Positions 8,779 to 16,829 of a stretch of 64,000 nucleotides of DNA are shown piece by piece. Within the stretch, counting starts at the first letter, position 1. Each line of letters begins with the position of its first letter. The notes under the pieces were generated by a model, which was not told the DNA's origin, searched no databases, and worked only from the letters and a program-made list of their open reading frames with translations. Position numbers and translations under genes: made by a program. Origin of the DNA: Gemmatimonadaceae bacterium (GTDB taxonomy: Bacteria > Gemmatimonadota > Gemmatimonadetes > Gemmatimonadales > Gemmatimonadaceae); the NCBI GenBank assembly GCA_025934775.1, contig JAICWO010000006.1:124001-188000 (forward strand), written 5' to 3'.

Positions 8779-9040
8779 ATGACGTCGCGCCACTTGCTGT
8801 CGCTCTCTTCCGTTGTATTCGTCATGGGCCTGGTGCAGCTGTCGCTTCCCGCGACGAGCAGGGGCCGACGCGCGGCAAGCTCAGACTAGGTTGTGCGGAC
8901 CGGTCTGCTATCTCGTATGCCCGGACAAAGACGTCCTCGAGGCTGACTGCCAAGCGCAAGGATCGGGTTGCCACACCGACAATGACTGCGGTGTGAGCTC
9001 GTGTGACAGCGGTGGTGGGTTCGAGGCAAGCTGCTCATAA
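8779..9040 (+). CDS. Secreted cysteine-rich peptide, frame broken by one base
   Basis: An ATG at 8779 with an ideal ribosome site (AGGAGG, 4 bases upstream) opens a typical signal peptide (SSVVFVMGLVQLSLPA), but this frame stops at 8889 after 36 codons. From inside the same stretch a +1 frame runs to TAA at 9038-9040 and encodes a core with eight Cys (LCGPVCYLVCPD, then DC, GC, DC, SC and SC) in about 50 residues. Dropping one G from the GGGG at 8861-8864 joins them into one 86-residue secreted protein with four potential disulfides. It could be a true frameshift mutation, a sequencing error, or, less likely, programmed frameshifting. The DsbA-like gene downstream supports a disulfide-rich product. 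The family is not recognised. Confidence 0.5.
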
Positions 9041-9126
9041 CGCCCAGTCCCACACTTGGCAGAGGTTGGCGTGCTCGCCGCCGGGCACGCGCGAGTGACA
9101 GTGCGTGAGCTCAAGGGAGGCACGCC

Positions 9127-9825
9127 GTGGCACACCGACTAGAACAGCTTGCAACAACCGCCGTGACCATTTCGGCGATGTGCGTTGCGGCGGCCGTCGT
9201 GCATCGAGAATTCATCTCACCGCCGCAGTCCGGTATGCGCACGGATATCCTCGCAGCGAGCCGCGTCGCTGGTTTTTCAGATTTGACGAGAGCTGGCATA
9301 ACGATCGGCGACTCCGCCGCGCCGATCAAAGTCCTGGTCTTCTCGGACCTGGAATGCCCGGTTTGCCGTCGTTTTCATCAGCGACTAATGGAGGAGGAGG
9401 CGCGTTTCGGGAAGGAGGTCGCGGTCGTTTTTGTTCACTTCCCGCTCGCGATGCACCGGTTTGCGCGTCAGGCCGCTCAAGCTGCCGAATGCGCCGAGCG
9501 TCAGGGCCGATTCGGCGAGTTCGTCAATCAGGTGTACGAGAACCAGGATTCTATCGGCCTCAAGTCATGGAATCGATTTGCACATGATGCCGGCATCGAT
9601 GATACGATATCGTTTGGTCGCTGCGCGTCGAGCCGTGTACCGGATCCTCGCATCCAACGTGGAGTGGATATCGGAACGAAGCTTCACGTGGAAGGCACGC
9701 CGACGGTCATCATCAACGGCTGGCGCTTCAACAATCCTCCCTTCGATTCTCTTGCGAGTGTCTTCCGCAACGTAATCCGCGGGCAGCCACCACTCGGCAC
9801 CGCCGCTCATGTGAGCGGCTATTGA
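9127..9825 (+). CDS. DsbA-like thiol-disulfide oxidoreductase, membrane anchored
   Basis: A 232-residue protein with an N-terminal membrane anchor (about residues 9-27) and a thioredoxin_4/DsbA-like periplasmic domain. The redox motif is Cys77-Pro-Val-Cys80 within VFSDLECPVCRRFH. The cis-Pro loop is VEGTPTVIING. The helical insert FARQAAQAAECAERQGRFGE is typical of this family. It is expected to introduce or reshuffle disulfides outside the cytoplasmic membrane. The GTG start at 9127 is set by a GGGAGG site six bases upstream. It lies between a cysteine-rich secreted peptide and a plug-type surface protein, in the same direction with short gaps. The peptide is a natural candidate substrate; that link is inference. 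Confidence 0.88.
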   Translation: MAHRLEQLATTAVTISAMCVAAAVVHREFISPPQSGMRTDILAASRVAGFSDLTRAGITIGDSAAPIKVLVFSDLECPVCRRFHQRLMEEEARFGKEVAVVFVHFPLAMHRFARQAAQAAECAERQGRFGEFVNQVYENQDSIGLKSWNRFAHDAGIDDTISFGRCASSRVPDPRIQRGVDIGTKLHVEGTPTVIINGWRFNNPPFDSLASVFRNVIRGQPPLGTAAHVSGY

Positions 9826-9846
9826 CGCCGTAGGAGGATTGGGCTC

Positions 9847-12261
9847 GTGTTTCGGACCTGCGCGGTGTCAGGTTGTCTCACAGCGCTACTCGCGGCTTCG
9901 AGCGCTGCCCAGGTGATCACTGGCCGGATCATCGCAGCTGACAATGTGACGCCAGTATCAGGTGTGGTGATCGTTGCCGCGGACTCCACGGGTCAGTCGG
10001 CGCGTGCGCTCAGCGGGGCAACTGGTGAGTTCTCCATTGCGATTCCGCGTCCGGGCCGCTACACGGTTCACCTCTATCGGATCGGGTTTCGCCCGTTGGC
10101 TCACGCGCCAGTCGATGTCAGTGATTCGGGCCTCCACGGTTTGACGCTCGTCGCTCCCGGCGAAGTTGTGTTGCTTTCGTCATTGAGATCGCAGGCTCGC
10201 AGCTCGTCGTGTCGCATCGCGTCCGATTCCGGACTGGCTATCGCACGAGTGTGGGAACAGGGCCGTATCGCCATGCTCTCGGTCGGCTTGAGCGCCGAGT
10301 CGCCGCCTATCATCGCGGACTGGATCGAGTTCGACAGGACGTTAGCCACCGACGGTCGGCACGTTCGACACCAGTCCACGCGGCTGACCAGAGCGCCCAC
10401 GACCCATGCATTCACGAGCCCGAATCCCGAGCTGTTGCACTCACAGGGATACGTCGTGCAGGCGCCTGATGGCGTTCAGTTCTTTGCGCCCGACGCCGCA
10501 GTGCTACTCAGCGACGACTTTGCGAACGATCACTGTTTTGAAATAGTGGGGGAAGACAAAGCTCATCCCAGTGCGATCGGGATTGCGTTCCACCCGAACG
10601 ACTCAAGGAGCGGCGTCCCGGACATCGATGGTGTGGCGTGGCTGGAGAAGGCATCCGCTGAGCTACAAGAAGTAAAATTCGAGTACGTAAACCTGCCTGA
10701 CGCGGTCCGGGCGGCGAGACCCGGAGGCGATGTGTCGTTCAAGCGCATGCCTCGTGGTGGCTGGATCATAAGTGCCTGGCAAGCGCGATTTCCTGTCCTT
10801 CAGCCACATGCCGCGATTAGCGACGGAGGGGCCAGGCGCCGCGTTTATTCTAGCTCAGACCTCGACCTCGTCGGCATGCAGGTCACGGGCGGGATCGTGA
10901 GTCGGGTGCGAGACGGAGGCGTGGTCGTCTATGAGTCACCAGGAGCGTCGCCTAAGCTTCGCTTCATTTCTCGTGACACGCTGGTTCCCGCCAGCGGGGT
11001 CGAGCTGACGCTAGAGGGAACTGATTTCCGCGGCGTCTCTGATTCGGCCGGCACTGTGGAGATTCCGCCCATTTTGGATGGCGACTTCGTACTCAAGTAC
11101 CGCCTCGGATTGCCTGTACCGCTGCGCGATATCGTCTTCGAGGGCGAGATCGCGCCGAGCGCGAGTCCGATCGACTCGATCTTTCTCCCGACGGCCGACG
11201 AGATTGCGCGACGAGTGTGCGGAAAAAGTGTGGGAAGCCGATCGGGTTTGCTGATTGGGACGATTGAGGATACGCGCCCGCGCCGCTCCGGCACGCCGGT
11301 GATCCTATCGTGGCAAGAGCCGATGCAAGACAGTACTGGGTCATCTCATACCGAACGCACGCGTGAAGCCACGGTGGACAGCGCAGGACATTGGTGGGCG
11401 TGCGGCGTGCCACGACAGACGATCGTGACGGCAAGCATAAGCAGAGCGTCCGGCGTCGCATCAAACGTCGCTACGATCCCGCCGAATCAGGCTTGGAGGA
11501 TGGTGAATCTGGCCATTCCATCGGAACCGGCGAAATCGGCGGCGTCATTCGGCACGACACCCCCTGACCAACGCCTGGAAATCACCGTTTTGGACGAAGG
11601 CGGACTACCTATACCTGGGGTCGAGCTTTCGTTATTGAAGGCGAGCACTCTGCAGCAACGCGCAAGTACCGATTCGGCGGGGCGTATCGTCGTCACCGAA
11701 ATCGATTCCGGGCTCACGAGGGTAACCGCACGCAAGCTCGGTTTCGTCCCGGGCGCGATCGACATCCGGTTGGGCCGCGGCACGACTCGCGCTCCAATCA
11801 TCCTCTCGCGTACGGCACCACCGCTCATGGACACAGTTCGCGTTTTGGCGACTGCGAACACCGACGCAAGAGCCCCCGGATTCGAGGAGCGGCGGCGCGA
11901 TCATATCGCGGCGCTCAGTTTGGATGAGACGGACATCCGGGGGCGCAATGCGATCGGCCTTTCACAACTGCTAGTCGGAGTACCGTCATTATCGATATCT
12001 CAGGCCGGTGGCCGAGTGTCCTTCGAATCGACCCGTGGCGCGGTTTTTGAGCGCGGCAAGCTGGCCCCATGCCGCATGGTTGTCGTCGTCGACGGCATCG
12101 CGCTCAATCCAAGCGGCGAGGAGGTGCAGGCCGCTGCGTTGCCGCGTCCCGGCGACATTCATGCGCTCGAGGTCTTTGCCGGTGGCGCGACGTTGCCGCC
12201 GAACCTCGCAGTCCTCAGTACCTACAACCGGTGTGGGATGGTCGTGGTGTGGACTCGGTAA
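9847..12261 (+). CDS. Carboxypeptidase-regulatory-like / TonB-plug-like exported protein
   Basis: An 804-residue exported protein with a signal peptide (SGCLTALLAASSAAQ). Residues about 23-105 form a carboxypeptidase-regulatory-like domain beginning VITGRIIAADNVTPVSGVVI. Two further domains of the same kind follow: one around residues 370-440, and one around 575-655 with EITVLDEGGLPIPGVELSLL. The C-terminal 130 residues look like a TonB-receptor plug (TDIRGRNAIGLSQLLVGVPS, VVVVDGIALNPSGEE, then the end CGMVVVWTR). No beta-barrel follows, so it is not a transporter by itself. GTG at 9847 follows AGGAGG and is 21 bases after the DsbA-like gene, so co-transcription is likely. The function is unknown: surface display, peptide binding or partnering a separate barrel are possible. 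Confidence 0.75.
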   Translation: MFRTCAVSGCLTALLAASSAAQVITGRIIAADNVTPVSGVVIVAADSTGQSARALSGATGEFSIAIPRPGRYTVHLYRIGFRPLAHAPVDVSDSGLHGLTLVAPGEVVLLSSLRSQARSSSCRIASDSGLAIARVWEQGRIAMLSVGLSAESPPIIADWIEFDRTLATDGRHVRHQSTRLTRAPTTHAFTSPNPELLHSQGYVVQAPDGVQFFAPDAAVLLSDDFANDHCFEIVGEDKAHPSAIGIAFHPNDSRSGVPDIDGVAWLEKASAELQEVKFEYVNLPDAVRAARPGGDVSFKRMPRGGWIISAWQARFPVLQPHAAISDGGARRRVYSSSDLDLVGMQVTGGIVSRVRDGGVVVYESPGASPKLRFISRDTLVPASGVELTLEGTDFRGVSDSAGTVEIPPILDGDFVLKYRLGLPVPLRDIVFEGEIAPSASPIDSIFLPTADEIARRVCGKSVGSRSGLLIGTIEDTRPRRSGTPVILSWQEPMQDSTGSSHTERTREATVDSAGHWWACGVPRQTIVTASISRASGVASNVATIPPNQAWRMVNLAIPSEPAKSAASFGTTPPDQRLEITVLDEGGLPIPGVELSLLKASTLQQRASTDSAGRIVVTEIDSGLTRVTARKLGFVPGAIDIRLGRGTTRAPIILSRTAPPLMDTVRVLATANTDARAPGFEERRRDHIAALSLDETDIRGRNAIGLSQLLVGVPSLSISQAGGRVSFESTRGAVFERGKLAPCRMVVVVDGIALNPSGEEVQAAALPRPGDIHALEVFAGGATLPPNLAVLSTYNRCGMVVVWTR

Positions 12262-12423
12262 AGGTGAGCGCCGGAGTCGACAGAATTTCGAGCGAGACCG
12301 CGGCACAACGTTTGTGATCTGTCCCCGGCCGTCAGGCAGCCTCGGCATTTGTTGTCCGCCGTTATCCCCTTGACTCCCTCCGCCGCCGCGAGCAGGCTAA
12401 GACAGGGCAGGGTTTGGAGTCGC

Positions 12424-12672
12424 ATGCCGAGGATCTCCACTCGCAGCACGACATACCGGCCATCCGGGGGCGAGCGCGTGTTCGCCGATGACAAGGGACG
12501 ACTCTGGTCCGCCGCACACACGGGCGAGGCCGTGGTCTTCGCCTGCATCAGCGACGGCCGCCAATCCGGACGCGCGATTGGTGTGGATCTCGCGAGCCTC
12601 GACGAATCGGTCGGCGATGAGACCCTGCGTGCGTGGCTGAGTGCAGCCCCGCGTATCGGCACACTGCCGTAA
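12424..12672 (+). CDS. Small hypothetical protein, 82 residues
   Basis: A soluble protein from ATG 12424. The middle shows a regular strand pattern (ERVFADDKGRLWSAAHTGEA followed by VVFACISDGRQSGRAIGVDL). It has no signal peptide and only one Cys. The frame is open 25 codons further upstream, but that part is unlike protein. It lies 33 bases before the EF-G paralogue and in the same direction, so it may share a transcript with it. The family is not recognised. Confidence 0.6.
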   Translation: MPRISTRSTTYRPSGGERVFADDKGRLWSAAHTGEAVVFACISDGRQSGRAIGVDLASLDESVGDETLRAWLSAAPRIGTLP

Positions 12673-12705
12673 TCCGCGCCCGGCGCGGAGGAGGGATTCG
12701 TCGCT

Positions 12706-14811
12706 ATGAGGGAGTATAAGGGATCTGAAATCCGCAACATCGCGGTGGTGGGTCACGGGGCGAGCGGCAAGACCAGTCTGGTCGATGCGCTCGCCTTCGT
12801 GTCAGGAAGCTCCAAGCGTCACGGATCGGTGAAGGACGGCACCGCGCTCACCGATCACGCCGCCGAGGAGATCGAACGCGGGTACTCGATCAACGTCGGG
12901 TGCGCATACGCCGAGTGGCAGGACACCAAGATCAACCTGCTCGACACGCCCGGGTACCTGGACTTTCAAGGCGACGCCGTCGCCGGACTCGCCGCCGCCG
13001 ACGGCGCGCTGTGCGTGATCCCCGCCACGTCGGGGGTGGAGGTCGGCACGGAGCGCATGTTCCGCGAAGCGGTGCGCAGCCGCGATCCCGTCCTCTTCGT
13101 CGTCACGATGATGGACAAGGAGCACGCCGACTTCGATCGCGTCTACCAGCAGATCAAGCTGCGCCTCTCGAACAAGGTCATCCCGGTCGAGATTCCGATC
13201 GGCGAAGGGCCCGACTTCCACGGCGTGATCAATCTCTTCACGAAGAAGGCGCACCAGTACACGCGCGGCGTGAAGACGGGCGAGTATCAGGAAACTGAAA
13301 TACCCGCCGAGGCCAAGGAGCAATTCGATCGCTACTACAGCGAGCTGATCGAGTCCATCTCGGCGACCGACGACAACCTCCTCGAGCACTATCTCGAGGG
13401 CGCCGAGATCACGCGCGACGAGGCCATCGCCGCGATGAAGGAAGCGATGAAGCGGATGGAGCTCTTCCCGCTCTTCTGCGTCTCGAGCGAGTTGAACTAC
13501 GGCATGCAGGCGGTGCTGAGCACCGTCGTGGCGCTCATGCCGAACGCGTACGAGATGGAAGAGATGCACGCGTTCAAGGGCGCCGAGGGCGACGCGACGG
13601 TCGAGATCCACGCCCGCGACGACGCCCCGTGCGTCGCGCACGTGTTCAAGACGATGTCCGAGCCGCACGTGGGCGACGTGACGTTCTTCCGCCTCTACTC
13701 GGGCGTGATCGCCAGCGGCGACGAGCTGTACAACGCGACGCGGAGCGGCTCGGAGAAGCTCAATCATCTCTCGGTGGCGCAGGGCAAGGAGCGGATCGAG
13801 ATTCAGCGGCTGCACGCGGGCGACATCGGCTGCGTGGCGAAGCTGCGCAACACGCACACGAACGACACGCTCTCCACGCGCCAGCATCCCGTGCGGCTGC
13901 CGCTGATCCGCTTTCCGGAGCCGACGATCCAGATGGCGGTGCACGCGCCGAACCGCGCCGACGAGGAAAAGCTCCAGTCGGGCATCCACCGTCTGCACGA
14001 CGAAGACCCGACATTCGAGGTCTCATACAACGCGGAGACGCACGAGACGATCGTCTCCGGCCTCGGCGAGCGGCATCTCGAGGTGAATCTGGCGAAGCTC
14101 GCCCGCAAGTTCGGCGTGCACGCGGAGCTCACCAAGCCCAGGATCGCCTATCGCGAAACGCTCAAGGCCAAGGCGGAAGGCCAGGGGCGCCACAAGAAGC
14201 AGTCCGGCGGCCGCGGCCAGTTCGGCGACTGCTGGGTGCGATTCGCGCCGCTGCCGCGCGGATCCGGCTATCAGTTCGTCGACGAGATCGTGGGCGGCTC
14301 GATCCCGCGGCAGTTCATCCCCGCCGTGGACAGAGGCATTCAGGAAGCGGCGGTGCGCGGCGTGCTCGCCGGCTACCCGCTGGTCGACTTCAAGGTGGAG
14401 CTGTACGACGGATCGTTCCACACGGTCGACTCGAACGAGATGTCGTTCAAGATGGCCGGCATTCTCGCGTTCAAGGCGGTCGCGGCGCGGGCGAAGCCCG
14501 TACTGCTCGAGCCGCTCGACGAGCTCGAAATAGTAACACCTGATGACTATATGGGCGACGTGCTCGGCGACCTCTCGGCGCGCCGCGGGCACATCCTCGG
14601 CACGGAGCCGGACGACGCCGGGACGCGCATCCGCGCGATCGTCCCCCAGGCGGAGCTGTACGGCTACGCGAGCTCGATCTCGTCGATGACGCAGGGCCGG
14701 GCGACGTTCAAACGCTCATTCAAGGGTTATGAAGAAGCGCCGCACGAGGTGGCGCAGAAGGTCGTCGAGGAGCACGCCAAGGAGCGCGAGGAGGAGCTGG
14801 TGGCGCACTGA
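12706..14811 (+). CDS. fusA: Elongation factor G paralogue
   Basis: A full-length translational GTPase of 701 residues with the EF-G domain order. The P-loop is GHGASGKT (16-23). The switch I region reads EEIERGYSINVG rather than ERGITI. The G3 motif is DTPGYLDF (from about residue 80). Domains II-V follow, including the domain IV stretch QSGGRGQFGDCWV. The G4 motif that reads guanine (NKxD) is TMMD at about residues 134-137. These features fit the EF-G-like second paralogue found in several phyla rather than the housekeeping copy of an str operon; no rpsL, rpsG or tuf is nearby. It has a strong ribosome site (GGAGGAGGG). The role could be ribosome recycling or stress translocation. Confidence 0.9.
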   Translation: MREYKGSEIRNIAVVGHGASGKTSLVDALAFVSGSSKRHGSVKDGTALTDHAAEEIERGYSINVGCAYAEWQDTKINLLDTPGYLDFQGDAVAGLAAADGALCVIPATSGVEVGTERMFREAVRSRDPVLFVVTMMDKEHADFDRVYQQIKLRLSNKVIPVEIPIGEGPDFHGVINLFTKKAHQYTRGVKTGEYQETEIPAEAKEQFDRYYSELIESISATDDNLLEHYLEGAEITRDEAIAAMKEAMKRMELFPLFCVSSELNYGMQAVLSTVVALMPNAYEMEEMHAFKGAEGDATVEIHARDDAPCVAHVFKTMSEPHVGDVTFFRLYSGVIASGDELYNATRSGSEKLNHLSVAQGKERIEIQRLHAGDIGCVAKLRNTHTNDTLSTRQHPVRLPLIRFPEPTIQMAVHAPNRADEEKLQSGIHRLHDEDPTFEVSYNAETHETIVSGLGERHLEVNLAKLARKFGVHAELTKPRIAYRETLKAKAEGQGRHKKQSGGRGQFGDCWVRFAPLPRGSGYQFVDEIVGGSIPRQFIPAVDRGIQEAAVRGVLAGYPLVDFKVELYDGSFHTVDSNEMSFKMAGILAFKAVAARAKPVLLEPLDELEIVTPDDYMGDVLGDLSARRGHILGTEPDDAGTRIRAIVPQAELYGYASSISSMTQGRATFKRSFKGYEEAPHEVAQKVVEEHAKEREEELVAH

Positions 14812-14831
14812 TGCGGGCCTCGCACACACGA

Positions 14832-14866
14832 AACGCGGCACAGCGAGCGATCGCTGTGCCGCCTTT
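14832..14866. terminator. Hairpin terminator between convergent genes
   Basis: A 12-bp perfect stem (GCGGCACAGCGA with its complement) closes a GCGA loop between the ends of two converging genes. Both flanks carry only short T runs, so it could serve either strand weakly. Confidence 0.65.
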
Positions 14867-14886
14867 CGCATCGACCGCTCAGGCAA

Positions 14887-15747
14887 TCACGGTTTCATGC
14901 CGTTGGGCCAGACGGCTTTGCTCAACACGTAGGTGTAGATGTCCTCTTCGGCGGTGAGCGACGCGAGCAGCGCGTTCAGCTCGTTCTGCTTCACCGCCGC
15001 CATCTGAGTCTTCAGCATCGGAGGGACCGGCGCGCCAAGAGACTTCGTCGCGCCGTCGATCGCCGCCTGACCTTGCGCGGCGATCTCGTGGAGGTGGTTG
15101 CGGTAGTCGTCGTACGCCGGCGCGACGGACCTCAGAAAGTCATTCGCCGCCGCATTGACCGCGGCGTCGTACTCGGCTTTCGGATCATCGCCGCACGATG
15201 TCTCGATGCAGCGGTTGATCCGCGGATTGTACTCCTTGAAGAGTTGATCGAGCTTGCGCTCGTACGGCGCCTCGAGCGCGGGAAGCGTCGTCAGGCCGAA
15301 CGTCTGAACGGTCTTGCTGAAGTCCATCGTCATTGGGCCCGCGACCTGAAGGATGCGCCCCATCGCCTGCCCGGCCGCGGCCGTCATCCGTCCGCCGCCC
15401 CGCATCATCGCCGCGTAGTCCGCGGAGCTCGGGCCTGCCGCGACTCCGCGCATCGCGGCTTCGATCGGGGCCATCCAACCTTTGATGCGCTTCCGCAGCG
15501 GCTCGCCCGCGACGTCGCCTTTCGCCGTCGTCTCCTTGTCCGACGTGGGCGTGATCGGCCCGTAGCGCGAGAACGCCTGGGCGACCGTCGTCGGCAACGC
15601 GGGCACGTCGGCGAACGATTGCAGGGCGGGAATGTCGCTGATGCCCTGCGCCACGCTGGACGCGACGCCCTGGCCGCGCGCATCGCGCGAGCCGGCGACC
15701 ATCGTCAACGCGCAGATAATAATACCAGTTTGTACGTATGCTCTCAT
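14887..15747 (-). CDS. Exported hypothetical protein, 286 residues
   Basis: The start is placed at ATG 15747 because a good signal peptide begins there (MRAYVQTGIIICALTMVAG). The longer frame upstream overlaps the preceding gene. The mature protein is mainly helical, with a Cys pair (INRCIETSCGDDPKAEY) near residue 190 and no known motif. It is the third of three closely packed genes read leftwards; the gap to the preceding gene is only 8 bases. It is therefore likely to be in the same transcript as the OmpA-family protein and to act in the cell envelope. The family is not recognised. Confidence 0.7.
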   Translation of the reverse strand: MRAYVQTGIIICALTMVAGSRDARGQGVASSVAQGISDIPALQSFADVPALPTTVAQAFSRYGPITPTSDKETTAKGDVAGEPLRKRIKGWMAPIEAAMRGVAAGPSSADYAAMMRGGGRMTAAAGQAMGRILQVAGPMTMDFSKTVQTFGLTTLPALEAPYERKLDQLFKEYNPRINRCIETSCGDDPKAEYDAAVNAAANDFLRSVAPAYDDYRNHLHEIAAQGQAAIDGATKSLGAPVPPMLKTQMAAVKQNELNALLASLTAEEDIYTYVLSKAVWPNGMKP

Positions 15748-15755
15748 CGTGTCCC

Positions 15756-16829
15756 TCACGGTCTCACCATCGTTTCCAGCGCGGCCCAATCCAGATGGTC
15801 GCGAATGCGTTCGCCGTGCGCCCGGCGCTCGGGCTCGTCGGGCGAGTGTGCGGGCGCGATGCCCGATTGCACGAACGGCAGGTCGACGATGATGATCTGC
15901 GCCTTGCTCGCGGGCAGCGTTCTGTCGAAGAACGCGGGATTGAGCGTGATGAGCCTGACGGCGTCGGGATCGCCGGGAGCCGCGAGTGTCGAGTCAGCGA
16001 TGTCGTTGTGCCGAATCGCGGCCGGCGCGGCGCGCTCGCTCGGGCTCATCGCGTCGAGCGTCGCTTGCCGTGCGGCGATCATCTGGTCGGACACTTTGAA
16101 CGCGCTGTCGTAGAGCGCGCGGAACTTGGCGTCGAGCGCTTCGTAATTGATCTCCTTGCGCGTGCGCGCGACCTTGGCTCGCATTCCCAGGATCTCGAGG
16201 CGCATGTAGCGTTCGCGCGTCACTGGCAGGTACAGCGGTTCCGGGCGGTTCGTCATCACGACGCATTCGGCGTCGTAGATCGGATGGCCGCGAAACTCAC
16301 CGGTCTGGCGCAGACCGGTGAGAATCGGAGGGCCGCCGTCGAGCATCGGCTTGCCGCGATCCTCGATCTGGTAATCCTCGTCGTACGTGCTGCACCCGGT
16401 GAGCGTGTTGGCGTAGACACTGATCGGCGTTTTACCGGATGCATCGGGATCGGGCTTGCCGTCCTTCAGGAAATAGCCCCAGTACGCGCCGGCGACGCCG
16501 GCCGAATAAGGCATTGCGCCCGCGGCGAGGGTCGTGTCGCGGCCGGCGACGATGCGGCGCAGGTTGACGGTGTAGCCGACCGGCGCCGCGATCGCGGAAT
16601 CGCGGCGCAGCACGTCGAGGATCGATCCGGCGAGCGAGAGCGCGGCACGGCGTTCCGCGATCGGGAGCACCCGCGTCCCCGGCGTCGCGTCCGCGTCGAC
16701 GCGGAGCGAGCCATGACGCGACTCGTCGGCGCGGTACTCCTGCGCGCGCAGGCGGGACGCCGCCGAGAGGGTGAGTGCGAGCGCCGCGGCGAGCAGCGGT
16801 GCGCCGCGGCGAGTCATCGGCGTGCTCAC
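15756..16829 (-). CDS. Exported hypothetical protein, 357 residues
   Basis: Has a signal peptide (PLLAAALALTLSAASRLRAQ) and a mature part with no recognised domain. A stretch TLTGCSTYDEDYQIEDRG and a basic helical region (MRAKVARTRKEINYEALDAK) are the only obvious landmarks. Its first codon overlaps the stop of the OmpA-family gene by four bases, and its stop is eight bases before the next exported protein. The three genes form one envelope operon. No catalytic motif was seen. Confidence 0.7.
   Translation of the reverse strand: MSTPMTRRGAPLLAAALALTLSAASRLRAQEYRADESRHGSLRVDADATPGTRVLPIAERRAALSLAGSILDVLRRDSAIAAPVGYTVNLRRIVAGRDTTLAAGAMPYSAGVAGAYWGYFLKDGKPDPDASGKTPISVYANTLTGCSTYDEDYQIEDRGKPMLDGGPPILTGLRQTGEFRGHPIYDAECVVMTNRPEPLYLPVTRERYMRLEILGMRAKVARTRKEINYEALDAKFRALYDSAFKVSDQMIAARQATLDAMSPSERAAPAAIRHNDIADSTLAAPGDPDAVRLITLNPAFFDRTLPASKAQIIIVDLPFVQSGIAPAHSPDEPERRAHGERIRDHLDWAALETMVRP

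Noticed and set aside
12802-13998. Long minus-strand frame opposite the EF-G paralogue
   Set aside because: Shadow of a confidently identified translational GTPase; no domain pattern of its own.
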